Of a stretch of DNA of 25,723 nucleotides, positions 6,616 through 13,556 are shown piece by piece; positions within the stretch are counted from its first letter, which is position 1, and each line of letters starts with the position of its first letter. The notes beneath the pieces are model-generated. The model did no database searches. It saw nothing but the letters and a program-made list of their open reading frames with translations, and was not told where the DNA came from. Source of the DNA: a virus; IMG/VR virus record IMGVR_UViG_3300046460_000075, positions 1-25,723 of that record. One strand, given 5' to 3'. Both the position numbers and the translations under genes were made by a program.

Positions 6616-7567
6616 TCGCCTCTTCGCGATACCTCTTCCATCCTGCTACACCGTACCAGCCGAGCGGCCGGAACCGCGCCAGCTTGTCCACGATCGGGCC
6701 GGCGACGACATGGAATTCGTCCGCCACGGCCTCGGCCACACCCTCCTGGCCGAGCAGGTAGGTACGGAACCGGCGCACGGTGTTGTCGGTCGCACCCGCG
6801 TCCACCGCGTTGTAGGCCCGCGGGGACTCGATCCAGAAGGCACCCTCGTAGGTGCCGATCTCGCCCGCGTAGATGTTGCCGACGCCGGAGTAGTTGTGCG
6901 GGTCGCGCCAGGCGGCGGCCCCGGTCTCCTGGCGGAGGTCGTGGGAGACCTCCGGGTGGATGACACCGCCGTACAGCGAGCCGCGCTTGGGCACGGCCTT
7001 GTCGGTGCGCATCTTGGCCACACCCAGGCGCACGGCCCGGGAGGTGATGCCGTCGGTGGCGACGCCGGAGGCGACGGTACCGACCATCGTGGTCGCAACG
7101 GTGGAGACCGTCGCGTTGGTCACGTAGGTCATCGCGCCGTTCTTGATCTGGATGAGGCGGTTACCGCCTCGCAGCTCGGTCTGGACGATGACGTCCACCG
7201 AGTCGGCCATGTTGAACGCGATGATGTTCGCGATGGCCGGGTCCACGTCGGTGAGGCTGAACAGGTACAGCTTCCGGGTGCGCAGCACCGGGTTGCCGTA
7301 CTCGTTCAGGGTCAGCGTGGTCTGGGTCGGGTTGCCGAGCGCGACGGAGTCGGGGTCGGTGGTCTCGGTCAGCGCCGTGGTGGCGGTGGCCAGGTCCTGG
7401 TACCGCTGCAGCACCATCGAGCTGCCGGGCGCGGTCAGGTCCGTCGGGTGCACGTCCGCCATCTGACGGAAGAGCGGCATCGAGCGGAGCGCGAAGCGGA
7501 AGTACTTGTCGTACGCCGTCTGCACGGTGTTCGACATGGCCGAAGTGTCAGTGTATGCGTTCGCCAT
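6575..7567 (-). CDS. Major capsid protein, N4-gp56-type HK97 fold, 330 aa
   Basis: The protein forms the icosahedral shell. It has the N4-gp56-family pattern: an N-terminal arm with TAYDKYFRFALRSMPLFRQM, a strand pair VTLT-like (TTLTLNEYGNPVLRTRKL), a helix with DSVDVIVQTELRGG, a central VRLGVAKMRTDKAVP, and the characteristic IHPEVSHDLRQETG followed by NYSGVGNIYAGEIGTYEG. Length is within the usual range. The ATG follows GAGAGG at 7571-7576 (minus strand) but that site can be trapped in a hairpin formed by the whole scaffold-capsid gap. It lies 57 bp downstream of the scaffold gene, as usual. Its last 14 codons overlap the oppositely oriented endonuclease gene, so its C-terminus (RIETTSSIDVS) may have been shaped by that insertion. 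Confidence 0.92.
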   Translation of the reverse strand: MANAYTDTSAMSNTVQTAYDKYFRFALRSMPLFRQMADVHPTDLTAPGSSMVLQRYQDLATATTALTETTDPDSVALGNPTQTTLTLNEYGNPVLRTRKLYLFSLTDVDPAIANIIAFNMADSVDVIVQTELRGGNRLIQIKNGAMTYVTNATVSTVATTMVGTVASGVATDGITSRAVRLGVAKMRTDKAVPKRGSLYGGVIHPEVSHDLRQETGAAAWRDPHNYSGVGNIYAGEIGTYEGAFWIESPRAYNAVDAGATDNTVRRFRTYLLGQEGVAEAVADEFHVVAGPIVDKLARFRPLGWYGVAGWKRYREEAITRIETTSSIDVS

Positions 7568-7570
7568 GGG

Positions 7571-7615
7571 CCTCTCACCCCCCTTAGGGAGTCGATTCGG
7601 AATCGGGGGAAGAGG
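7571..7615 (-). promoter_or_regulatory. Hairpin that can sequester the capsid ribosome-binding site
   Basis: In the leftward RNA, CCUCU (7615-7611) pairs with AGAGG (7575-7571), and the adjacent C-run (7609-7605) pairs with the G-run (7583-7578). An inner CGATT-CCG-AATCG hairpin (7593-7605) competes for one base. The AGAGG is the purine stretch just before the capsid ATG at 7567. The fold spans nearly the whole 57-bp gap. Control of capsid translation relative to scaffold is inferred from pairing alone. Confidence 0.4.
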
Positions 7616-7624
7616 TCAGCCGGA

Positions 7625-8161
7625 TCAGAAGTACGGGTTGCCCTGTGCGCGCATGAACTGCGCGAACTGGGCCTCGTCATCCATTGCCTGGATCTTCGAG
7701 ACCGTCTCCTGCTCGCCGCCGGGGGCGGCGGCGTTCCCTGCGCCCATGGCCTGCATGCGCGCGATCTCCGCCTGACCTTCGGGCGTGACGATCGACGGGG
7801 GCGTCCCCTGCGGGGCGCCCAGCTCCTCCTGCGAGGACTGCTCGCCCTCGGTCTGGGGAAGCCGTGCCAACGCAGCGGCGTTGGCCGTCAGCCAGTCGTC
7901 CAGCCCTGCCGGGTCGCCCGTGTACAGGCCGGCGGCCTGCGGGGCGAAGCCCTTCGCCTTGAGCGAGTCGGCGACTTCACGTGCCCGACGTTCGTTCCTC
8001 AAGCGGTCGTTGTCCGCCTTGAGTTCCTTCAGCTGCCCGGAGATCTCCTTCAGGTACTGCCGCAGGCCGTTACCGCCCTGCTGGCTGCCCTGGTCCTGGG
8101 TCTCATCAGCTGTAGGGCCGAAGCCCTGGTCGTCGTCGTAGCCGAAGCCGTACTCGTTCAT
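7625..8161 (-). CDS. Scaffolding protein, 178 aa
   Basis: The chosen ATG gives MNEYGFGYDDDQGFG; a longer frame upstream would add an unrelated basic stretch, and GGGAG lies 6 nt before the chosen start. The protein is acidic and Gln/Glu/Asp rich. Residues about 30-75 form a coiled coil (LRQYLKEISGQLKELKADND, then LRNERRAREVADSL). The middle has KGFAPQAAGLYTGDPAGLDD, and the C-terminus is helical (DEAQFAQFMRAQGNPYF), as in scaffolds that dock on capsid through a C-terminal helix. Position just before the major capsid gene is the classic one. It would guide procapsid assembly and then leave. No protease domain is visible. Confidence 0.85.
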   Translation of the reverse strand: MNEYGFGYDDDQGFGPTADETQDQGSQQGGNGLRQYLKEISGQLKELKADNDRLRNERRAREVADSLKAKGFAPQAAGLYTGDPAGLDDWLTANAAALARLPQTEGEQSSQEELGAPQGTPPSIVTPEGQAEIARMQAMGAGNAAAPGGEQETVSKIQAMDDEAQFAQFMRAQGNPYF

Positions 8162-8220
8162 GCGATCTCCCGATTCCGCTTGTCGCGGCCGAACCAACTC
8201 CCCGGGGAAGGAGTGGGCGC

Positions 8221-8346
8221 TCCGCTACCGGACTTGCGTGCACTACGGGGCCGGTAGGTCCGTAGCGGATCGTCTGCAACGAAACGATACCTGCTTTCCG
8301 CGATGCGGAAACTCTGTGAAGACCTCGCCCGCCAGGCAGGTGGGCG
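8221..8346 (+). promoter_or_regulatory. Structured leader region of the plus-strand cassette
   Basis: The 216-bp gap 8162-8377 between the scaffold start and the first plus-strand gene holds three dyads. TCCGCTAC (8221-8228) pairs with GTAGCGGA (8262-8269), while the overlapping CTACCGG (8225-8231) can pair instead with CCGGTAG (8251-8257), so the two helices exclude each other. TTTCCGC-GAT-GCGGAAA is at 8295-8311. An 8-bp stem with one G-U pair is at 8326-8346; the G-U makes it stable only in plus-strand RNA. The ribosome-binding site GGAGAGG (8364-8370) follows. The same gap must hold any promoter for the scaffold-capsid block. I could not pick a convincing -35/-10 pair on either strand. 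Confidence 0.4.
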
Positions 8347-8377
8347 CTACCCTGCGAACAAACGGAGAGGACATGTC

Positions 8378-8557
8378 ATGACTCGGCAGACGCCCGGACG
8401 GCATCAACCGGACGATGAGTACACGCCCGACAAGCAGTGCCCCGACGAGCAGCCACACGCGGACCATTACTGGCGAACCGGGTCCGGAGAGACGACGAAT
8501 GTCGTGGACTATGACGATTCGGTGTACTGCTACGGCGTGAAGGCGAGCCAATCATGA
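8378..8557 (+). CDS. Small acidic hypothetical protein, 59 aa
   Basis: The start ATG has a strong GGAGAGG ribosome-binding site 7 nt upstream (MTRQTPGRHQPDDEYTPDKQ). An in-frame upstream extension lacks this signal. The protein is acidic and His/Asp rich, with HADHYWRTGSGETTNVVDYD and a C-terminal VYCYGVKASQS. I do not recognise a family. It overlaps the next gene by 4 nt (ATGA), so both are made from one message. It lies opposite to the late genes, behind a structured leader, and may be an early or host-interaction ('moron'-type) gene; that is inference from orientation. Confidence 0.65.
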   Translation: MTRQTPGRHQPDDEYTPDKQCPDEQPHADHYWRTGSGETTNVVDYDDSVYCYGVKASQS

Positions 8558-8769
8558 AGAAGCTGTTCTTGATCGCAGCGGGCATCGCCCTGGGCGTGCT
8601 CGCCCTTGCCTGTTTCTTCGGAGGTCCCCCGGACCTCCTCATCACGCCCCTGGGTGTGCTGTTCGTTTTCGGCTCTTTCTCGGCCTTCAAGGCCGCCAGG
8701 AAGGCGCCCACGGCGCCCCGGGTGCCGGCAGAGCCCCGCCCGCGGGGCGAAGGCTGGGAGCGCCGGTAG
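8554..8769 (+). CDS. Small membrane protein, 71 aa
   Basis: The protein begins MKKLFLIAAGIALGVLALAC, a hydrophobic segment (residues about 4-22) with two lysines in front, so it could be a signal peptide or an anchor; the Ala-Leu-Ala-Cys at residues 17-20 resembles a lipobox. A second hydrophobic stretch (LLITPLGVLFVFGSF) spans about 28-44. The remaining 25 residues are basic and Pro/Arg rich and would be cytoplasmic if both segments cross the membrane. It is coupled to the upstream 59-aa gene by ATGA. It could be a superinfection-exclusion or lysis-related membrane protein, but nothing in the sequence decides this. A terminator-like hairpin begins 8 bp after its stop. Confidence 0.7.
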   Translation: MKKLFLIAAGIALGVLALACFFGGPPDLLITPLGVLFVFGSFSAFKAARKAPTAPRVPAEPRPRGEGWERR

Positions 8770-8777
8770 CAGCACAA

Positions 8778-8801
8778 AGCCCCCACCCGAAGGTGGGGGC
8801 T
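8778..8801 (-). terminator. Intrinsic terminator-like hairpin with UUCG loop
   Basis: AGCCCCCACC and GGTGGGGGCT form a perfect 10-bp stem. Read leftwards the loop is UUCG closed by C-G, the extra-stable type, and the stem is followed by UUUGUG. Read rightwards the loop is CGAA with no U run. It therefore suits the leftward transcript from the ejection module, and may also stop the rightward cassette ending at 8769. Confidence 0.65.
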
Positions 8802-8810
8802 GAGGCTGGA

Positions 8811-8850
8811 CGCTGCGCGCCCGCAGCGCTTCGGCGGGACGTCTCCCGCC
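8811..8850 (-). repeat. Two adjacent perfect hairpins
   Basis: CGCTGCG-CGCC-CGCAGCG (8811-8828) and GGCGGGA-CGTC-TCCCGCC (8833-8850) are each 7-bp perfect stems with 4-nt loops, spaced 4 nt apart. They lie between the terminator-like hairpin and the tRNA-like element, and the second abuts the latter without a gap. They may protect or process the 3' end of the leftward message. No function is established. Confidence 0.55.
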
Positions 8851-8970
8851 TACGGGGGCCGGACTCGAACCGACGCGTACGCCCAGGGGGTGCCACTTGC
8901 CTCCCGTTGCCGGGCTGCGGGGCCTCGATCCCTACTCCCTGGACAGCTCTGGCCGCTGAGCTACCCGTGC
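8851..8970 (-). ncRNA. tRNA-like element with an enlarged anticodon arm
   Basis: Read leftwards, the segment has a textbook D arm (GCTC-AGCGGCCA-GAGC, 8961-8946, preceded by TA) and a textbook T arm (GTCGG-TTCGAGT-CCGGC, 8874-8858). Between them GTCCAGGG (8944-8937) pairs with CCCTGGGC (8888-8881), extending the normal 5-bp anticodon stem to 8 bp. The arm then holds about 48 nt, including a CCCG-GCAA-CGGG hairpin (8914-8903), instead of a 7-nt loop. The outer helix is partial: ACGGG (8968-8964) with CCCGT (8856-8852), and the bases on each side mispair. No U33-type anticodon loop is seen, so it is unlikely to decode. It starts 13 nt after the stop of the 376-aa gene, so it would be the 3' end of that message. 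It may be a degenerate tRNA, an intron-bearing tRNA, or a tRNA mimic. Confidence 0.45.
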
Positions 8971-8982
8971 GGCCAGGATACG

Positions 8983-10113
8983 TCAGGTCTGCCTGTACCC
9001 GGCCGACAGGCCGCCCGCGGACGCTCCCTGGCGTCCGCTGAACAGGGCCCGCTCCTGGGAGGCCAGGCCCTTGCGCTTGGTGGCGGACTCGGTGCTGGTG
9101 CCGAACACGGCACCCTCGGCCTCTGCCTGGCCGAAGGTCGTCCCGAACCGGGCCGCGATGGCGTCCAGGTTCGGCAGCTCATCGGCGATGACCTGGAAGC
9201 CCTGGCTGGCAGCCGACTGGGACAGGCCCTGGGTGATATACCCCTCGAACCGCTCGCGGTCCGTCAGCAGGCCCCTGCGGGCCGCCTCGGCCGCGAACTC
9301 CGCGGTCTTCTCCTGCTTCTGCAGGAGCGGCACCGACTTCGTCCGGTCGAAGAAGTACGCCGTCAGGTAGCTCTCGTCCACCCCGTACAGGGCGGCAAGC
9401 TGCTGCTTGACGTAGGGGTTCGCCTGGCTGGTGGAAGCCACCGCCAGGTCCACCCGGCCCTTGACCTCGGTGGGGCTGACGTCCCCTGCGATCCACTGGC
9501 GGAAGTCCGCCGGGTTGTCGTAGAAGCCCTTGGGCATCCCGGAGTCCTGCAGCAGCTGCCGGTAGGCACTCTCCACGGACAGGTACTCTGCCGGGCTCAG
9601 GACCGGCAGCCCGTTCTTGCGCCGCGTCTCATTCGCGGCGAACCGCTCCTTGTACTCGGCAGTGTCCTGCAGCAGCAGGGAGATGGTGTCGGCCCCGTAG
9701 CCCTGCTTGGTGTAGTCGTAGATCCGGCCGGCCAGCGAGCCCAGGCCGAACTGGTCGAACATGGACTTGAGCGCCAGGAAGGCGTCCCGGTTCGGGCCGG
9801 ACAGGAGCTTGTCGTACTGGCCGGAGACCTCGTAGACGCTGTTCTGGGCCGCGGTCTGGGCGTTCGTGGCCACCGTGTAAGTGGCCTGCGCTGCCTTCAG
9901 CTGCGCCTGCAGAGAGGCCTTCGCCGCGGCAGTCAGGCCCTTGGCCTTGAGCCTGGCAGTGAGGGAGTCCACCGCCTTCTTGGCGGCGGTGGCCTTGGCC
10001 GTGGACTGGGACAGCTTGGCCTGGGCAGCGCTGACGCTGCTCGGGTTCGGTGTCGTGGAGGGCAGGTCGATGGTGTCCTGGAACTCCGGCGGAACGTACT
10101 GCGGTGTGGACAT
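8983..10113 (-). CDS. Putative internal/ejection virion protein, 376 aa
   Basis: The start ATG overlaps the transglycosylase stop (ATGA). Residues about 27-95 form an Ala/Lys/Gln-rich coiled coil (AQAKLSQSTAKATAAKKAVD and following). The middle is helical with TAEYKERFAANETRRKNGLP, LSPAEYLSVESAYRQLL and GDVSPTEVKGRVDLA, a block I have seen in virion proteins of actinobacterial and marine phages. It ends in a Gly/Ser-rich, basic tail (SGRQGASAGGLSAGYRQT). No catalytic site is visible. As the last gene of a run with two cell-wall hydrolases and a very large protein, it is best read as a component of the DNA-ejection apparatus, acting in the virion and at the cell envelope. Family name uncertain. 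Confidence 0.7.
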   Translation of the reverse strand: MSTPQYVPPEFQDTIDLPSTTPNPSSVSAAQAKLSQSTAKATAAKKAVDSLTARLKAKGLTAAAKASLQAQLKAAQATYTVATNAQTAAQNSVYEVSGQYDKLLSGPNRDAFLALKSMFDQFGLGSLAGRIYDYTKQGYGADTISLLLQDTAEYKERFAANETRRKNGLPVLSPAEYLSVESAYRQLLQDSGMPKGFYDNPADFRQWIAGDVSPTEVKGRVDLAVASTSQANPYVKQQLAALYGVDESYLTAYFFDRTKSVPLLQKQEKTAEFAAEAARRGLLTDRERFEGYITQGLSQSAASQGFQVIADELPNLDAIAARFGTTFGQAEAEGAVFGTSTESATKRKGLASQERALFSGRQGASAGGLSAGYRQT

Positions 10114-11402
10114 CAGAACACCAACCCAAAGTCCTTGGCCACCTGGTGGGCCACGCCGAACATCGACTCACGTGCGTTGTTGGTCTTCTTCCAGAGCGGG
10201 TCCGACCGCACGTCGTTCTCGAACTTCCACAGAGGATAGTTCGAGCCGGACTCGTTGCCGGTCATGGCGCCGTAGACCCACTTGTTGTTCAGGTCAACGT
10301 CCGACTCCGGCATCTCCAGGATCTGCGACACGGCGTTGATGTACGGGGCGGCCAGATCCATGGCGTTCTGGCCCGCCTTGATCTGCTCGGCGAAGGTGGA
10401 GAACTTCGCCGCCGCCAGGCGCCGGATGTTCGCCTCCTGGCCCTCCAGGGTGGAGTGCCCGGACACGATGGACCGGGCGGTGTCCCGGTACCAGGTGGAG
10501 GACTGCGTGACGCCGTTGGCGTATGCCAGTGCGTGGAGCTTGTCGAAGGCCTCGCCGGCCTCGCCGTACATCACGTCACCGTGCAGGGCCGCCTTGGCGC
10601 CCACGTAGTTCTTGATCCGGGCGTCCGTCCAACCCAGTGCCACGCTCTTGTAGACCAGGTCCGACAGGAGCGAAGTCCATTTGCCGTTCTTGAGCAGGTC
10701 GTCCGCACCGATGCCGGCCTGGACGGCCAGCACCTTCATGGCCGCACCCGCAGCCTCGCGCTTCTGGGTGAAGGTGGCAGGGTCCTCGTACTTCTGGGTG
10801 AGGTACTGCCGCAGCGTGGTGGGCTGCGTCTTCCACCACTTGGTGTTCTTCAGGGACGCCTGGAAGCGCCCGGCGGACCAGCCGCCGGACACCGCCTTCC
10901 TGAACAGGCTCTTCAGCTCCTTGGAACTGTTGATCAGGGCCCGGCTCAGGCCGTAGGAGGCGGCCAGTTCGTCGTCATCGAGTACCGGCACGACCCCTCC
11001 CGAGGTGCTGCTGGATGTGGCCCCGCCGCCGCTGTAGCCGCCGGCCCGGTTCAGGACCGAGTTCACATAGGTCTTGACCGGCGGGTTGCCGTAGGTCTTG
11101 TTCGGGTTGGGCTGGCCCGAGTACCACATGGCCGCCGCCCCGGCGGCGCCGTACTTCTTGTAGTAGCCGCCCAGCACTCCGCGGACCACCGCGTCCTGTG
11201 CGGCCCGGTTGGCCAGGTACTGGGCAGGAGTCAGGCTCCTGCCGTAGTACCTCTTGGTCCAGGACGGGATGTTCCGACCCATGACCTGGTACCGGCCGTA
11301 GGCCCGGTCCCCGTTGACCCAGACGCCGACGGCGCCGTAGTTTCCGCCGGACTCCTGCTGGGTCAGGGACCACAGGAACGCCTCGAACGAGGGCTGCGCC
11401 AC
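10113..11402 (-). CDS. Virion lytic transglycosylase with shared C-terminal domain, 429 aa
   Basis: GTG start with GAGG five bases upstream. The N-terminal 125 residues resemble a lytic transglycosylase: FLWSLTQQESGGNYGAVG (catalytic Glu17 in ES-G-NY), YGRYQVM (residues 35-41), and AAAMWYSGQPNPNKTYGNP. It would cleave the glycan strands of peptidoglycan, allowing DNA entry. A Gly/Ser/Thr linker (about 121-140) leads to a 290-residue helical domain that clearly resembles that of the neighbouring NlpC/P60 protein: DELAASYGLSRALI, AVSGGWSAGRFQASLKNTKW, and a matching ending DPLWKKT to FGLVF. Both proteins are 429 aa. Position in the ejection module indicates a virion-associated, not lysis-phase, hydrolase. 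The catalytic call is by motif. Confidence 0.82.
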   Translation of the reverse strand: MAQPSFEAFLWSLTQQESGGNYGAVGVWVNGDRAYGRYQVMGRNIPSWTKRYYGRSLTPAQYLANRAAQDAVVRGVLGGYYKKYGAAGAAAMWYSGQPNPNKTYGNPPVKTYVNSVLNRAGGYSGGGATSSSTSGGVVPVLDDDELAASYGLSRALINSSKELKSLFRKAVSGGWSAGRFQASLKNTKWWKTQPTTLRQYLTQKYEDPATFTQKREAAGAAMKVLAVQAGIGADDLLKNGKWTSLLSDLVYKSVALGWTDARIKNYVGAKAALHGDVMYGEAGEAFDKLHALAYANGVTQSSTWYRDTARSIVSGHSTLEGQEANIRRLAAAKFSTFAEQIKAGQNAMDLAAPYINAVSQILEMPESDVDLNNKWVYGAMTGNESGSNYPLWKFENDVRSDPLWKKTNNARESMFGVAHQVAKDFGLVF

Positions 11403-11403
11403 T

Positions 11404-12693
11404 TCACCTCACCAGCCCCATGTCCGCCAGCACCTGGCGGCCGACGGTCATGACGTTGTTGGTGGCCGTCGGCGTCTTCCGCCAGGCCGGGTCATCCCGG
11501 AGCATCGTGCGGTAGTCCGACAGCGACATGGGCGACGGCTCGCCCTTGCTGTCCGCGCGCTGGATGGCGGCGCGGACCTTGGGGTGCCACAGATCGATGT
11601 CGGTCTCCGGCAGGCCCAGTTCCTGGGCCGTCATCTGGATGTAGGGCTGCGCGAGGTCGCGCACGCTGGCGCCTGCGGCGATCTGCTCCGCCCAAGCCGG
11701 GTAGGTGCCGGCCGCCTGCTGGCGCAGGCCGCCCTGGATCTGCTCCATGGAGGTCAGGCCGCGCGTGAGGTACGCGGCCTGCGTCTTGACCGTCTCGTCC
11801 GAGACACGGATGCCGTTGTCGAAGGCGGTACGGCTGATCTCCTTGGCCGCGGTGGCGGCCTGCCCGCCCAGGGTGTGGTTCTTGTTGAAGTCGATGTACT
11901 GGCCCAGGAAGTTGGCGACCTGCTGCTCGTTCCACTCGAAGGTCACCATGTTCTTGGCCAGTTGGTCCACCTGCTTGGAGGTCAGAATGGCCCCGAGGCT
12001 GACGGCGGCCTGGGAGGCCGCGACGCGGGCGGCCTCCAGGTTGGCCTTGTAGGTGGCCGGGTCGGACTTGGCCAGCACCTGCGCCTTGCGGGCGCTGGAG
12101 CTGGTGGTCTTCCACCAGTCGGTGTTCTTGACCTCGGCCTGGAACTTGTCCGCCGTCCACTGGCCGGAGACGGCCTCCTTGAGCATCTTGTACAGCTCGG
12201 GCTGGCTCTTGAAGAACGCGTAGCTCATGCCGTAGCGCTCGGACAGCTCGGACGCCGACAGGCGCACCTCGGGCGCCTGGACGTCGTCCACCGAGTACCC
12301 GCCGGTGTCCACCACTCCGGCGATGCGCCGGCCGCCCATCCAGCGGTTGGCGTAGTAGGAGTCCGTCAGGGAGCTGATCTTCACCACGTCGCCGGTCTTC
12401 GGCGCGTGGATGAACTTGCCCGCACCGATGTAGATACCCACGTGGTCCGGACCGCCGGTCTTGCGGTCCGTGTCGAAGAACACCAGGTCTCCTGGCTGGA
12501 GCTTGCCCATGGAGACCGAGGCGCCCACGCCGATCTGCTGGTAGGTGACCCGGGGCAACTCAATGCCCATGCCCCGATAGACGTTCTGGACCAGAGCGGA
12601 ACAGTCGATTCCGCTCCGGGTGGTGCCGCCGTAGACGTACCTCGTTCCCAGCCAGGAGCGAGCCGCCTCAACGATCCTGCTGGAGTCCGTCAC
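11404..12693 (-). CDS. Virion NlpC/P60 peptidase with shared C-terminal domain, 429 aa
   Basis: GTG start overlapping the upstream stop (GTGA). Residues about 1-128 are an NlpC/P60 domain: WLGTRYVYGGTTRSGIDCSA with nucleophile Cys31, GDLVFFDTD (68-76), DHVGIYIG with His84, and FIHAPKTGD with His96. Such enzymes cut peptide stems in peptidoglycan. After a short linker, residues about 147-429 are a helical domain homologous to that of the adjacent transglycosylase: SELSERYGMSYAFFKSQ, AVSGQWTADKFQAEVKNTDW, and a C-terminal DPAWRKT to MGLVR. The pair thus offers glycan- and peptide-cutting activities on one common scaffold. The conserved domain probably places them in the same virion structure. 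Placement between the 288-aa protein and the transglycosylase supports a role in infection. Confidence 0.87.
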   Translation of the reverse strand: MTDSSRIVEAARSWLGTRYVYGGTTRSGIDCSALVQNVYRGMGIELPRVTYQQIGVGASVSMGKLQPGDLVFFDTDRKTGGPDHVGIYIGAGKFIHAPKTGDVVKISSLTDSYYANRWMGGRRIAGVVDTGGYSVDDVQAPEVRLSASELSERYGMSYAFFKSQPELYKMLKEAVSGQWTADKFQAEVKNTDWWKTTSSSARKAQVLAKSDPATYKANLEAARVAASQAAVSLGAILTSKQVDQLAKNMVTFEWNEQQVANFLGQYIDFNKNHTLGGQAATAAKEISRTAFDNGIRVSDETVKTQAAYLTRGLTSMEQIQGGLRQQAAGTYPAWAEQIAAGASVRDLAQPYIQMTAQELGLPETDIDLWHPKVRAAIQRADSKGEPSPMSLSDYRTMLRDDPAWRKTPTATNNVMTVGRQVLADMGLVR

Positions 12694-13556
12694 TGCGGAC
12701 TCCCGTAGACGAGCTGGTCAAAGGCGTTCTGGAACGTGGTCGCTGCCTGCAGCGCTCCGTACTCCTTCTTGCCCTTGATCTGGTCCTCCGCCAGCATGGC
12801 CTTGGCGTCGGCGGAGACGCCGCCGCTGGACACGGAGCTGTTGCCGATGGCCTCGCCGGTCTTCATGTCGTACTGGGTGGTAGCGGTCTCCTGGAGCGGG
12901 TTCGACTGCTCCGCCTGGGTGAGGGCGGAGGCGAACGAGGCGATCTCGCCCTTGCCGGGGTTGCGGCCCATCAGATCCTGGAACATCTTCTCGGCGATCG
13001 CGCGGGCGCTCGCCGGGTCGGTCAGGTCCACCCGCTGGTTGGTGACCGTCTGGAACTGGGGGCCGATGTAGCGGCGCTCACCGGTCCGCACGTTCACCTC
13101 GAACCGGCCGTCTGCCGACTTCCTCCAGTCCCCGGTACTGCCGGACGCCTTGACGTACCGGCTCAGGAGATCGAAGGGGGAGACCTCCTTGCCCTGACTG
13201 CCGTAGTTGGACGCCTCGGCCACCAGCTTCTGCCAGACCCCGGCCGCCTCCAGGGGGCCTGCGTCCTCCTGGACCAGGCCCGAGACCTTGAGCTTGGCCA
13301 GGAAGTCGTCCTGCTTCTTGGGCTTCCAGTTGTAGAAGTCGGCCAGGGCCGCATCCGCGGTCAGCCACAGGGAGGCGCTGTCTTTCTGCCCCGTCGCCCC
13401 GGTGGGGGCGAACGGGCTCACGTAGCCCGGGGAGGCCCCCCGGCCCATGAACACGGGGCCGCTGGCCCCGCCTGTCCCGCCGCTGGCCGCGGCGGCCTTG
13501 AGCTGTTCCAGGATCGCGTCCTCGCTGGACTTCTTCTTGTCCTTGGCCACCGCCAT
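12690..13556 (-). CDS. Putative virion/ejection protein, 288 aa
   Basis: The protein begins with a lysine-rich MAVAKDKKKSSEDAILEQLK, followed by a Gly/Ser/Pro-rich disordered part to about residue 60. A helical region follows with DAALADFYNWKPKKQDDFLA, VWQKLVAEASNYGSQGKE, and PFDLLSRYVK. A later helix has ARAIAEKMFQDLMGRNPGKG, then a Gln/Thr-rich stretch and a final helix ALQAATTFQNAFDQLVYG. I do not recognise a named family, though the layout (flexible start, short helices, 'MGRNP' turn) resembles virion proteins linked to tail or ejection modules. It overlaps both neighbours by 3-4 nt. The role is inferred from context. Confidence 0.75.
   Translation of the reverse strand: MAVAKDKKKSSEDAILEQLKAAAASGGTGGASGPVFMGRGASPGYVSPFAPTGATGQKDSASLWLTADAALADFYNWKPKKQDDFLAKLKVSGLVQEDAGPLEAAGVWQKLVAEASNYGSQGKEVSPFDLLSRYVKASGSTGDWRKSADGRFEVNVRTGERRYIGPQFQTVTNQRVDLTDPASARAIAEKMFQDLMGRNPGKGEIASFASALTQAEQSNPLQETATTQYDMKTGEAIGNSSVSSGGVSADAKAMLAEDQIKGKKEYGALQAATTFQNAFDQLVYGSPQ

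Noticed and set aside
6482-8257. Plus-strand open frame opposite capsid and scaffold
   Set aside because: Covers two recognisable minus-strand genes and their gap; composition is antisense-like.
8903-8932. A second, shorter tRNA or T-arm-like ATCGAGG loop
   Set aside because: Stem is only 3 bp and there is no room for an anticodon arm before it.
8851-8970. Standard decoding tRNA
   Set aside because: No 7-nt anticodon loop with U33 and a poorly paired acceptor stem; kept only as a tRNA-like element.
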